64,000 nt of DNA from Armatimonadota bacterium (GTDB taxonomy: Bacteria > Armatimonadota > Fimbriimonadia > Fimbriimonadales > Fimbriimonadaceae), in the NCBI GenBank assembly GCA_025360125.1, contig JANYCU010000045.1, forward strand, positions 248,001-312,000, read 5' to 3'. The position numbers were made by a program, and so were the translations under genes. How positions within the stretch are numbered: position 1 is the first letter of the stretch; every line of letters begins with the position of its first letter. Below, in pieces: positions 33,378 through 42,214 of the stretch. The notes beneath the pieces are model-generated. The model saw only the letters and a program-made list of their open reading frames with translations. It had not been told where the DNA came from and ran no database searches.

Positions 33378-34832
33378 ATGAAAAGCGTTCTAAATCGAGG
33401 TCTCGTTGCCTCACTCTTCGTATTGGCGGGCGCGAGCGCGTTCGCAGCTGACTACAAACTTTACTACTGCTATGCCGATCTGACATGGAGGTGCACTAAC
33501 TCCAGTGGCGCAATCGACTCGAAGATTCCAACGTTTTATCGAGGCGACCATATTCAGTTGTTCATCATTCAAAACACGTTGAAGACGACGGTCAAGGTGG
33601 AATTTGCCCAAGAAACCTTTGCATCGACCGCGCCGGATATCCTTACCAAGTTGTTGCCTGGAACACCAAGCGGGAGCGGGGTTTCGCCACAGGAAAAGCT
33701 TAAGGAACTCGCCGACTTGTACCCTTTATTGGTCGAAAAACTTCGAGCAGCCTCACCCGAGTGTCCGAGCACGCCTTCGAAATCAGGCGAATTCTTAACT
33801 TCAGCCAATGGATACATGCTCATGGGCGACCTTCAGGCAACGATTACGGAAAAGGTCAAAGGTTTCGATGACAATGGCAAGGCATTATCTGGAAGGGTTA
33901 GGGCTCTCGCTATTAATGCCCTCCAGGGTTCCCCAATCCCAACGTTCGTCAAGGTTTACAATCAGGCAGTCAAGATGGCTGATCTCCTCGAAAAGATTGA
34001 GAAGAATACACTCTTTCAATCGGGACCGTACGAGATTGAACCGGATTCCGACCTGCTAACGGCGAAGCTGACATTCACACCGGTTACCGCTCCGGATTGG
34101 GGCGTGATTTTGGTCGATGCACCTGCCGGAGGTGGCGGTGCTGCAGGAGGTGCAGGCGGACCGGGTGCGGGCGGAGGAGCGGGCGGTCCTGGTGCAGGAG
34201 TTTCCGCAAGCAGTGTCGGTGGACAGGGAGAAAAGCCTACTGCCCAAAAACCGCCAGCTACTCCAAAAGCGGGAGGCACGCCACCCGCTGCTAAGGACCC
34301 GGTTACTCCACCAAAGGAAGATCCAAAGAAGGATACGACCCCTGCGCCAAAGGACGATCAGGGAGTACCCCCTGCCGACGCTCGCCCCTTGAAGAAGTTC
34401 TATCTCGGATCTCGTGGATTGGGTCACACTCGACCAAGCTATAGTGTCGGATTATCTAATAGCTCCTTGATGGATGTTAGTTTCCGAAAGGTCACCACCG
34501 GTTCGGTGATGACGGTTCAACCGGGCGCAAAGAACAGCTGGAAGGTCGTTCCAACCGCGCTTATGCACCTCAACATGTATAGCACGCCGGATTTCCACGT
34601 TGGTCCTACACTTGGGGTCCTCTATTCCGGTCAAGACCTGGTGTCCTACTTCGCGGGCTTCTCGCTGCAGTTCGGTCGTAAGACGCGGCTCTCGCTGAAC
34701 CTCGGCTGGCAGTTTGGCCAAGTCGACGTATTGGACGGAATCAACTTCGGCGACACGATCACCGCCGACCAGACCTTGACCCGAAAGGTATGGCGAAATA
34801 AGTCGGTTCTCGGAATCTCGTATAGCTTCTGA
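33378..34832 (+). CDS. Secreted or outer-membrane-like protein with Gly- and Pro-rich linker
   Basis: 484 residues from ATG 33378 (GAAAGGA upstream). A good signal peptide is visible: a basic start, a hydrophobic core and cleavage after ASAFA. Residues ~25-265 are a mixed domain with two Cys near YYCYADLTWRC. Residues ~250-350 are low complexity: a Gly/Ala-rich stretch of repeated GGPGAGG units, then a Pro/Lys/Thr-rich stretch. The last ~130 residues have alternating beta-strand patterns and end in an aromatic (VLGISYSF), as outer-membrane beta-barrels do. Divergent from the CHAT gene with a shared ~120-bp promoter region, and followed by a strong terminator. Confidence 0.6.
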   Translation: MKSVLNRGLVASLFVLAGASAFAADYKLYYCYADLTWRCTNSSGAIDSKIPTFYRGDHIQLFIIQNTLKTTVKVEFAQETFASTAPDILTKLLPGTPSGSGVSPQEKLKELADLYPLLVEKLRAASPECPSTPSKSGEFLTSANGYMLMGDLQATITEKVKGFDDNGKALSGRVRALAINALQGSPIPTFVKVYNQAVKMADLLEKIEKNTLFQSGPYEIEPDSDLLTAKLTFTPVTAPDWGVILVDAPAGGGGAAGGAGGPGAGGGAGGPGAGVSASSVGGQGEKPTAQKPPATPKAGGTPPAAKDPVTPPKEDPKKDTTPAPKDDQGVPPADARPLKKFYLGSRGLGHTRPSYSVGLSNSSLMDVSFRKVTTGSVMTVQPGAKNSWKVVPTALMHLNMYSTPDFHVGPTLGVLYSGQDLVSYFAGFSLQFGRKTRLSLNLGWQFGQVDVLDGINFGDTITADQTLTRKVWRNKSVLGISYSF

Positions 34833-34839
34833 GCCGCGA

Positions 34840-34874
34840 GGGAGGCAGCCAGCTAGCCTGGCTGCCTCCCTTTT
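34840..34874 (+). terminator. Strong Rho-independent terminator between the OM-like and protease genes
   Basis: Perfect 11-bp stem GGGAGGCAGCC / GGCTGCCTCCC followed by TTTT. Only 15 nt separate it from the next ATG, and the ribosome site GGAGGA lies right after the T run, so read-through could control expression of the protease. Confidence 0.85.
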
Positions 34875-34889
34875 CCGGAGGACATCCTC

Positions 34890-35894
34890 ATGTCAGAAAA
34901 TCTTCAACTTATCATTCAAAAATTCGAATCCCTGTTGCAGCAGCATCGGTTTGGCGACGTCAATGCCTTCCGATCGCTCAACTTTAGCCCCGAGGAAGCG
35001 ATGGATGCGGCTCACCTCATTCAATCGCACTCCATCGGAATATCGACCGATGCCAAAGGCGAACCCATTCTTTGTGTTCACGTGCAGGACAAGCAGTACC
35101 GCAACTCGTCGCTGATCAAATGGCTACGAAAGGAGGCGGACGGTCGGCTCAAGGTGATCCACACCGGGAAAATCAGTGCTTTGTGCGGCGGATCTCCGCT
35201 CATCCAGCAGACTCGACCACTCCAGATCGGTTATAGCGTCAGCAACGAAAGCTTTAACGATGCGGGCACGATCGGCTTCTTTGCTCAGGAGAACGATTCT
35301 GCCTTCTCGGGCATCGTCTCGTGCAACCACGTTTTGGCAAACCAACAAGACCCGACCGGTACGAGGCGAATTCGTCAGCCAGGGGTTTTTGACCAAGGCT
35401 CGCCAACCGACGACATCGCCCAGCCGTGGCGATGGGTTGTCATTGGCGCCTCAGGAAATGTGTCGGATGCCGCCTATGCGCGCTTGGATGCCGGAGTCCA
35501 AATGACGACGACCTTACCGGCGGGCGTTCCTCCGATTACCGGCGCGACAATCAGCCCCGCGGTGGATACGAACGTGGCAAAGTTGGGTCGTACAACGTTG
35601 GTCACGCGAGGGAGAATCGACTCGATCTCGCACAATAACCTCGCGATTTTCTATCCCCAGTTCGGCACGATCTCCTTCAACGACATCTTCTCGGTGGTTT
35701 CTACGGAAGCCTGCTCGTTTAGTCATGCGGGCGATAGCGGGTCCTTGATCCTTTCGGAAGCAGGAGAAGCCATCGGGCTACTGATTGCAACCGCGAATGG
35801 CGACATCAATGACCCGACTCGAGTCTGCTACGGCTGCCGAATCGATCCTGTGCTGTCGAAGTTGAACATTAGAATTATTCCAACAACGAACTAA
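34890..35894 (+). CDS. Trypsin-like (chymotrypsin-fold) serine protease
   Basis: 334 residues, no signal peptide, so cytoplasmic. A catalytic triad is readable: His in SGIVSCNHVLAN (~147), Asp in AAYARLDAGV (~195) and Ser in HAGDSGSLIL (~285, the GDSGS motif). Residues 1-110 are a separate N-terminal region (ILCVHVQDKQYRNSSL). It lies downstream of the OM-like gene behind a terminator and in the same cargo block as the CHAT-STAND protein. Trypsin-like domains are known effectors and targets in STAND-type conflict systems. That role here is inference; the protease assignment is firm. Confidence 0.75.
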   Translation: MSENLQLIIQKFESLLQQHRFGDVNAFRSLNFSPEEAMDAAHLIQSHSIGISTDAKGEPILCVHVQDKQYRNSSLIKWLRKEADGRLKVIHTGKISALCGGSPLIQQTRPLQIGYSVSNESFNDAGTIGFFAQENDSAFSGIVSCNHVLANQQDPTGTRRIRQPGVFDQGSPTDDIAQPWRWVVIGASGNVSDAAYARLDAGVQMTTTLPAGVPPITGATISPAVDTNVAKLGRTTLVTRGRIDSISHNNLAIFYPQFGTISFNDIFSVVSTEACSFSHAGDSGSLILSEAGEAIGLLIATANGDINDPTRVCYGCRIDPVLSKLNIRIIPTTN

Positions 35895-36090
35895 GCGATA
35901 CAACCAATGGTGAAGACATTATCGAAATGGGTACAAAATACCTATTTCTCACGCTGATCTCGGTCTAGGAGAACTATGAAGTTGGGTCTAGATTCTCGAT
36001 GGTTCTAATGAGCCAAGGCTTTCTTCAGTCTGTCAATGTCCGTCCCAAAAGTATTTATGTAGAGCTTACGAGCAATTGGACAATGTAACT

Positions 36091-36208
36091 TTGTAGCCCA
36101 CTTGTAGCCCAAGACCTCTCCGCTAACTCATGCCTAACTCCCCGCTAAGACGGAGTTTCTACCGGTTTGAAAGTTCAAACCGGTAGAAGTGCGCTTTCCC
36201 GCGCACCA
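36091..36208 (+). repeat. Composite integration junction with tRNA-like 3' end and perfect palindrome
   Basis: Left part: tandem TTGTAGCCCAC/TTGTAGCCCAA (36091-36112), a different arm-type motif. Centre: a perfect 15-bp inverted repeat TTCTACCGGTTTGAA (36157-36171) / TTCAAACCGGTAGAA (36174-36188). Right: CTTTCCCGCGCACCA (36194-36208), identical to the tRNA 3' ends at 26.7 and 42.0 kb. A single CTCTCAA arm site follows 74 nt later at 36282-36292. Apart from these sites the 35895-36389 gap appears empty. Confidence 0.6.
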
Positions 36209-36473
36209 GAACTAATGTAGGTTCAAATTCCCTTCTTTTAAGCAGTTGCCCGATCCGGTCATGATCGCTCTTTTTGTCGAGGTCTCTCAATTGTGGGCTC
36301 GACCACCACTGCGAACCCTCAATATACTTGGGGAATCTCGTACGTGACCTGGGGTAAGGACCTAGCGTCTGTGGAGCATCCACGCCGCCTTGGCTGATTC
36401 GCATTTTGTCCGGTCTGCAGAGTCGTTGGAATCTCCCAAATATGACATAATGATCAATGGGAACTTTCCCTCA

Positions 36474-39400
36474 ATGAGGGCATCCAAAGCGGAGTGGACG
36501 CTAAACCTTTTCGGAAAGCTGAGCGTGGTCGGACGCAACCAATCTCTGGTTCAATTCAGCACCAAGCGATCCATCTTCCTTTTGGCTCGGCTTGCGGTTT
36601 CTCGCCGGAGGGTCTTCACCCGCAACGAAGCTGCCGAGTTGCTGTGGCCCGATGAATTTTTCGATGCGACAAGGCTCAGGTTGCGCCAAGAGCTTACTCG
36701 GTTACGGCGAAGTCTTGGTCCCGCGCGCGATATCTTAGTGACCGACGAGGAATTGATCCGACTTGCTGGAGATGAACTAGAGGTCGACGTCCGGGTCTTT
36801 GAGGGGCTGTTTCGAGCCGAACGAGCGGAAGTCGACCCGGAGTTGCGGGAGAAATATTGCCGCGAGGCCATCACACTTTCGAAATTGCCCTTTTTAGAGG
36901 ATTTCGAGGAAGAATGGATCGATGCCGAGAGAGCGCGGCTGGTTCAGATTCGTTACTCGATTCTCATCGACCTCGCAAATCTCCAAGCCAACCGGGGGGA
37001 CCATGAGACCGCCCTTGAAACTGCCAACCAAGCGATCCATACCGACCCAGGGCAGGAAGCCGCCCACCTGCTGGTCATGCAGGAATTGGGCAAGCTTGGC
37101 CACCCTTCCGATGCCCTCGGAAAGTATCAGCAACTAAAGCGAGTGCTGAAGGACGAATTTGCCGAGACTCCGTCGCAGGCAGCTGAGGAAATTGCAAGTT
37201 CCCTGCGCCAGCCAAAATTGGCAATCGAACCGCGAGCCGTCGGAGATGGTCTCAACTTCACGGTTCCTGCCCCGACTGAACCGATATATGGTCGCGAGGA
37301 GATGCTCAATCACCTTCGTCGACTTCTCGACCCTAATGATTCCACCGATCGGCTTGTCTGCCTCCTGGGGCCAGGAGGAATTGGAAAGACGAGAATTGCC
37401 CTGCAGGTAGCAATGCTTCTGCGGGACAGTTATGCCGGCCGCGTTGGCTGGATTAACCTTGCCGACATCGACGACCCGGCGAACATTCCTGCGGCAATCG
37501 CTGCCGCATTGGGCGTCACTCTCGGGCCGAGTTCTGATCCTGCGGAGCGAACTGCCGCGCTACTTCCCGGCGAGCCAACCTTGCTCGTACTCGATAATCT
37601 GGAAAATCTGTTGCCAGAAGGCGTCGTTCACATCCGGGCACTTGCTGAGGCGCGTCCGGCCCTGAGACTTCTGATGACCTCGCGAGTCGCCCTCAATCTG
37701 AGCGGCGAGCGGAATATTACGGTCGGTCCGCTTCCTCTTCCCAAGGACGGAGACTCCATCGATCAGCCAGCGATTCGGGTTATTCTCGACCATCTCCTTT
37801 CTGAGCCCGATTTCAAAGAGCCGGACAGCAAAGAGTTCGCAGTTCTCAGGCAAATCGCGGAAAAACTTGAGGGCATTCCGTTGGCTTTGCAATTGGCCTC
37901 GGGCCAGCTTCGAATCTTGAGCGCTTCTGATTTGTTGACCCAACTTGGCAAGCGACTCGACATCGTGAATAGGCGGGTCGATGCTCCCGAGCGGCATCGC
38001 ACCATCCGAACGACCATCGCAGGAAGCTTTCAAGTCCTTCCACCGGAGCTCCAGAGGATTATGGGGCGACTTTCCGTTTTTCGGGGCGGTTGGAACCAAT
38101 CTGCCGCCGCCTTTGTCTGCGAAGTTGAACACCCTCTGTCGGCACTGGATAAGCTCCTCGACTACTCGCTCATCCGAGTCGATCGGGAGGACAAGGGCAT
38201 TCGATTTCGAATGCTTGAGACGATCCGGGACTACGTGATTGAGACGATTCCCAGCGAGGAGTTCCGCCAAGCCCATGCGAAACATTCCCAATGGCTTATT
38301 GAGCTCGGAAGACCGGAAATGTGGCGGGACCAGTCGGCGGAAACGATCGAACACTACAAGACGATCGATCTCGAGCGCGACAACATTCGCGAAGCCTCCC
38401 GATACTCGTTGGAGAATGACCTTGAGAGCGCGGTCGCCCTTGGGGCGACATTCGGCGGATATTGGGGAAGCCGATCGCTGATTCGTGAGGCAAGGGCATT
38501 CTACGCGGCCCTTTTCGAGCATTTGCCCGAGCTTCCGGTTACTGGCGCCCTTGCACGAGCGAGCTTTTGCGAAGCCCAAACTCTCTACATCCTGCAGGCG
38601 TACACGCCCGGTGACATTGGCCTCGTAGTTTCGCAAAGGACGGCCCGTCTTTGCCAAGAAACTGGTCTGGAAGTTGAGTCGGTGATGTGCTTAGTGATGC
38701 AATCGCGAACGAAGCTTTTGGCCGGTCAATTTGACGACAGCCTAGCGCTCATTAGTCAAAGCGAGGCGCTTCTCGAGAAGTTGGATGCTCCCCGCGAGTT
38801 GGCGGTGGCCTATCAGAACCGCGCGATGGTCCAGTACTACCAGGGTCATGTTCGTGAATCGGTCGCGAGTATGGAGACGGCGATGTCGCTGATCGGCGTG
38901 GCGAACGTTCCGTTCCATCAAGTTCAGAACTCGATGATGTTGAGTTTCATGCACCTGGAGATCGGGGACCTCGTGAAATCCAAGGAGAGTGCCTACAAGG
39001 CCTTGGGCCTGGCCGAGCGGTACGGGTTTAGCCAGTTCATTCCGATGATCCAGGAAGCCTGCGGAAAAGTCGCCCAAGCGGAAGGCGACCTTGACTTAGC
39101 CGCTCAGTGGTATCGGGTGTCGGCGACTAGCTGGGACGTTTTTGGTAACGTGTATCAACACGCGGACCAACTGCATTTGCTAGCTCGAGTGCACCTCTGC
39201 CAAGCGGATCCCAAAGCGGCCCTGCCCCTTATTGCCACGGCAGCGCGAATGTGGTTGAGCAAAGGCATGTTGGCAGTGGTTCCTTGCACTCTCACCTCGA
39301 TGGCGAAAGCCCACCTATTGCTGGGTGATGCGCGTTTGGCTGCTCGATGCATGGGGGTAGTTAAGGCAATTCCGACTCCGACTCGGGACAGCGATATGCC

Positions 39401-39548
39401 GTCGGAAGCCGCTTATGTCGCCGAAATTGTTCAAGACCTTGAGGCGGCACTTGGAGCGGATGAAATGGCGGCCATCTTCGCTCATTCACCAGATCTCGAA
39501 ACTGCGCTTCAGGAAGTCTTCCCTGAAACTGCTTCGGTGCGGTCTTGA
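36474..39548 (+). CDS. AfsR/SARP-like regulator: BTAD - STAND NTPase - TPR
   Basis: About 1024 residues from ATG 36474; TTG 36390 and ATG 36450 are alternatives, but the conserved start WTLNLFGKLSV follows 36474. Residues ~8-95 are an OmpR-like winged helix (AAELLWPDEFFDATRLRLRQELTRLRRSLG). The bacterial transcriptional activator domain (BTAD) spans ~95-250. A STAND NTPase follows with GPGGIGKTR (Walker A), TLLVLDNLENLL (Walker B) and GIPLALQLASGQL. TPR-like helices run to the end. Such proteins activate transcription after ligand sensing. Next come a PEP-CTERM protein and a beta-propeller lipoprotein, possible targets. Confidence 0.75.
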   Translation: MRASKAEWTLNLFGKLSVVGRNQSLVQFSTKRSIFLLARLAVSRRRVFTRNEAAELLWPDEFFDATRLRLRQELTRLRRSLGPARDILVTDEELIRLAGDELEVDVRVFEGLFRAERAEVDPELREKYCREAITLSKLPFLEDFEEEWIDAERARLVQIRYSILIDLANLQANRGDHETALETANQAIHTDPGQEAAHLLVMQELGKLGHPSDALGKYQQLKRVLKDEFAETPSQAAEEIASSLRQPKLAIEPRAVGDGLNFTVPAPTEPIYGREEMLNHLRRLLDPNDSTDRLVCLLGPGGIGKTRIALQVAMLLRDSYAGRVGWINLADIDDPANIPAAIAAALGVTLGPSSDPAERTAALLPGEPTLLVLDNLENLLPEGVVHIRALAEARPALRLLMTSRVALNLSGERNITVGPLPLPKDGDSIDQPAIRVILDHLLSEPDFKEPDSKEFAVLRQIAEKLEGIPLALQLASGQLRILSASDLLTQLGKRLDIVNRRVDAPERHRTIRTTIAGSFQVLPPELQRIMGRLSVFRGGWNQSAAAFVCEVEHPLSALDKLLDYSLIRVDREDKGIRFRMLETIRDYVIETIPSEEFRQAHAKHSQWLIELGRPEMWRDQSAETIEHYKTIDLERDNIREASRYSLENDLESAVALGATFGGYWGSRSLIREARAFYAALFEHLPELPVTGALARASFCEAQTLYILQAYTPGDIGLVVSQRTARLCQETGLEVESVMCLVMQSRTKLLAGQFDDSLALISQSEALLEKLDAPRELAVAYQNRAMVQYYQGHVRESVASMETAMSLIGVANVPFHQVQNSMMLSFMHLEIGDLVKSKESAYKALGLAERYGFSQFIPMIQEACGKVAQAEGDLDLAAQWYRVSATSWDVFGNVYQHADQLHLLARVHLCQADPKAALPLIATAARMWLSKGMLAVVPCTLTSMAKAHLLLGDARLAARCMGVVKAIPTPTRDSDMPSEAAYVAEIVQDLEAALGADEMAAIFAHSPDLETALQEVFPETASVRS

Positions 39549-39711
39549 TCTATTTACCCCTCGCCGAGTAGCCTCCCGACCACTCAACTTAGGTAGAAAT
39601 TCAATGTTTCACGGCTAGTCGATGAATTTGTCACGCCTAGTGCCTCGATCTGTCACGCCAGTAGCGAATTATCAAGCCTGATTTGCTGACTTGAGATCTA
39701 TTGAGGAAACC

Positions 39712-40497
39712 ATGCTACTAAAACAACTCCCCCGTCCCTTCGTCCCAACTATCCTGGCGATTGCTTTGGCGACTGCCGCACATGCGCAGGTGAGCAATAT
39801 CACCTCCGAGCTAGGCTACAACAACGTGGAACGCGGCTTTGATGCTACTAACACTGAGTTTGGATTTAACCAACAGTTCTTCTTCACGCCTAATCCTCCG
39901 ACGACTTTCGTGGAGTCGCCAGCAACAGACGTCGTTGTTACAAACCCTACCACGGGCGGTGCGGCAGAGCTCAGGGCGCACACGCAGATAGGGGGAACCC
40001 TCAGTTCTACAAGCACATCGGTCTTGCTGAGTGGAACAGGGTTTAGTAGTTCGAGCATTCTCTCACGAGATGGAACGAGCACGTACCAGAGCGTGCCAGC
40101 GACCCAGGCTGATGTGTCGATGCATCTGGCAACAGCAGAGACGGTTACTTTTTCGGTAGACAGCTTTAATGAGGTGAACGGTGGAGTTTGTGTTTATGGG
40201 ATTGATAACACGTTCGTAAGTGATTTCACCACAAACGGAAATCACACCTACTCGGCAACCTTAGCCGCTGGTGACCACTCCTTGTTCTTGTACTTCTTCG
40301 CGGACTCCCTCATCAGTGCACCAGGCGAGGTCTCCACCAGTTCCAGCGGAAACTACAGCATAAGTGTCAATCCAGTGCCGGAACCAGCATCGTTAAGCGT
40401 ATTAGGTCTTGGCGCAATCGCTCTAATTCGACGCCGCAGAAAGGCCAGAGCTTGTCTCATGCTCGGTACGACCAAGCCAGGGAGAGCCACACTATGA
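39712..40497 (+). CDS. PEP-CTERM sorted surface protein
   Basis: 261 residues from ATG 39712 (TTGAGGAAACC upstream). Signal peptide with cleavage after AHAQ. The body is Ser/Thr/Asn-rich and beta-like. At the end the PEP-CTERM signature is complete: VPEPASLSVLGLGAIALIRRRRKA, that is the VPEP motif, a membrane helix and an Arg cluster. An unusual extra tail of ~17 residues follows the Arg cluster and may reflect a lost stop codon. PEP-CTERM proteins are processed by exosortase and exported with exopolysaccharide; no exosortase is in the window. Confidence 0.75.
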   Translation: MLLKQLPRPFVPTILAIALATAAHAQVSNITSELGYNNVERGFDATNTEFGFNQQFFFTPNPPTTFVESPATDVVVTNPTTGGAAELRAHTQIGGTLSSTSTSVLLSGTGFSSSSILSRDGTSTYQSVPATQADVSMHLATAETVTFSVDSFNEVNGGVCVYGIDNTFVSDFTTNGNHTYSATLAAGDHSLFLYFFADSLISAPGEVSTSSSGNYSISVNPVPEPASLSVLGLGAIALIRRRRKARACLMLGTTKPGRATL

Positions 40498-40615
40498 TCC
40501 AGTCATTTGGCGGATTTAGCCCCGCTCAAACTGACGACGAACCAAGGAACTTAGTGGAGACTCACGATTCATCATATACACCGCGATTCAAATCGACAAG
40601 AGTGTCGAGAGCATT

Positions 40616-41719
40616 ATGACTAAAGAATACAAACATTCGCAATTGTTCACGTTAGGTGGACTTATCATCGGCATTGGACTCACTCCGGCATGCGGCGGAG
40701 TTAGTACTAAAGTATCTAATGTCGCTGAGTTTGTCTATGTCGCCACCGGGTCAAGCATTGCCCAGTTTTCGGTCGACTCACACGGTCAACTTTCCCCTTT
40801 ATCGCCAGCGACTGTTGTTACAACTCCATCTGCTACCAACAATGTGTGGGTTGCCGCTAGCAAAGACGCAAAATACGCCTACACGGCCGACAAAGCCCAA
40901 GGCACCGTCTCTCAATACTCGATTAGCGGCACTGGTGCTTTGGTTCCTTTGAACCCCCCGACCGTACCGAGCGGAAATAAGCCAGTAAGCGTGGTGATAA
41001 CCCCAGACACGAAATTTGTTTATAGCCTCAATCAAAACGACAACAAGATCAAGCAATTCTCTGTCGGTGCCGACGGAACATTGACTGCATTGGTTCCGGC
41101 AACAATAAACACGGACACAAATGGCCAAACAATGGTCATCTCGCCCGACGGAAAATTTCTGTATGCGACCTGTTTCGCTTCCGGCGTAATAGATGCCTAT
41201 TCGATTGCCACCAATGGTCAACTGACTGCATTAACTGTCCCCAGCTATTCGGTGACATTTGCTATTGGCGCAGCAATATCACCTGACGGCAAGTATTTGT
41301 ATTGCCCATCTGCTTCCGATACAGCCCAATTTTCAATAAGTGCATCTGGTGCCTTAACCCCACTTTCACCATCGACAGTTGCCGGAACTGGAGTTGGGAA
41401 TTCATCCTTTGCAGTAACTCCGGACGGCAAGCATGGATACCTAGGCGTCTTTAATGGTGGAATCCCGGGTAGCCCAGTGGACCAATATAGTATCGGTGCA
41501 ACAGGTAAATTGACCGCTTTGGCTCCAACTTCAGTAGCCGCTGGTAATGCACCTCAATGGATATTGGCCGAGCTAAGCGGAAATTACCTCTACGTCGCTA
41601 ACCAAAACGATGGAACGGTTTCTGAGTTCCAGATTGCCGCCGATGGAACTCTTTCTGCCGAAAGTCCTGCGTTCGTGACATTGACGGGAGCACTTAATAT
41701 GTCGGTCACGGCGCGATAG
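40616..41719 (+). CDS. Beta-propeller (lactonase/YVTN-type) lipoprotein
   Basis: 367 residues. The N-terminal hydrophobic segment ends in LTPACGG, a plausible lipobox. The rest is about seven repeats of the lactonase-family beta-propeller, each with Y-(A/S)-I-x-x-x-G-x-L-(T/S)-(A/P)-L and SPDGKYLY or TPDGKHGY blades. Related proteins include 6-phosphogluconolactonase-like and surface-exposed YVTN proteins; the lipid anchor favours an extracytoplasmic binding role. Last gene before the tRNA junction at 42.0 kb. Confidence 0.75.
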   Translation: MTKEYKHSQLFTLGGLIIGIGLTPACGGVSTKVSNVAEFVYVATGSSIAQFSVDSHGQLSPLSPATVVTTPSATNNVWVAASKDAKYAYTADKAQGTVSQYSISGTGALVPLNPPTVPSGNKPVSVVITPDTKFVYSLNQNDNKIKQFSVGADGTLTALVPATINTDTNGQTMVISPDGKFLYATCFASGVIDAYSIATNGQLTALTVPSYSVTFAIGAAISPDGKYLYCPSASDTAQFSISASGALTPLSPSTVAGTGVGNSSFAVTPDGKHGYLGVFNGGIPGSPVDQYSIGATGKLTALAPTSVAAGNAPQWILAELSGNYLYVANQNDGTVSEFQIAADGTLSAESPAFVTLTGALNMSVTAR

Positions 41720-41748
41720 CAATTCTCCTGCCTGACGAAGAGCAAAAA

Positions 41749-41774
41749 TCCCGGTACGTTTAGGCGAACCGGGA
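41749..41774 (-). terminator. Hairpin with T run on the minus strand
   Basis: TCCCGGT and ACCGGGA pair around a 12-nt loop. On the minus strand the hairpin is followed by TTTTT (plus-strand A run 41744-41748). It is placed to stop leftward transcription from the integrase side, and weakly also transcription of the propeller gene. Confidence 0.5.
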
Positions 41775-41930
41775 AAGCTTATCTAACCGACTACCAAATG
41801 GGGACTAATTCGAGAAGACATTCTACGAACGGGAAGTGCGAGAACGACGCTGAGACTCGACCCCATTCGACACTAGGCTAGAAGCCAACGGGGGTAATGA
41901 TTTCCTCGGCGACTCAATAACGGCCATTTA

Positions 41931-42079
41931 GTCTCTCAAAAGTCTCTCAATTGGAGGAGAAAGTGAGAAACTTCCAGAGACGTCCGTAGATTCAAAATCG
42001 TTACTTTGAACCTACCAAAACTCCCTTGAGGTGGTAGTGCTCACAAGGTGTGAAGGTTCGAGTCCTTTCCCGCGCACCA
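41931..42079 (+). repeat. Integration junction, copy 3 (attL of the integrase-bearing element)
   Basis: Arm motif GTCTCTCAAAA/GTCTCTCAATT at 41931-41952, anticodon loop TTGAGGT at 42026-42032, tRNA-Leu(GAG) 3' half to CCA at 42079. 42006-42079 is identical to 26696-26769. The integrase gene begins 136 nt to the right, reading toward the site, the usual int-att arrangement. No intact tRNA-Leu is present in the window. Confidence 0.85.
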
Positions 42080-42151
42080 GACCTTGTTTAGGTTCAAATT
42101 CACGCTTTCCCCAACGAAGTTTCTTGCTAAGTTCAGTACCGAATTTGGGGT

Positions 42152-42175
42152 GACTCTCAAATCGACTCTCAATTA
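42152..42175 (+). other. Arm-type direct repeats between att and integrase
   Basis: GACTCTCAAATC and GACTCTCAATTA, period 12 bp, begin 73 nt after the CCA. They mirror 26842-26865. Probable arm-binding sites of the integrase N-terminal domain. Confidence 0.6.
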
Positions 42176-42214
42176 AAAGACAAAGCCCACCACGAATATG
42201 GTGAGCTTTAGAAT

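Noticed and set aside
36121-36208. tRNA-Ser(GCU)-like gene suggested by CCGCTAAG and the CCA end
   Set aside because: The anticodon arm would have a 10-nt loop and the rest is a perfect palindrome without D arm. Treated as a junction scar.
37560-38657. 365-codon minus-strand frame opposite the BTAD-STAND gene
   Set aside because: No recognisable motif, and it lies fully inside a strongly supported gene.
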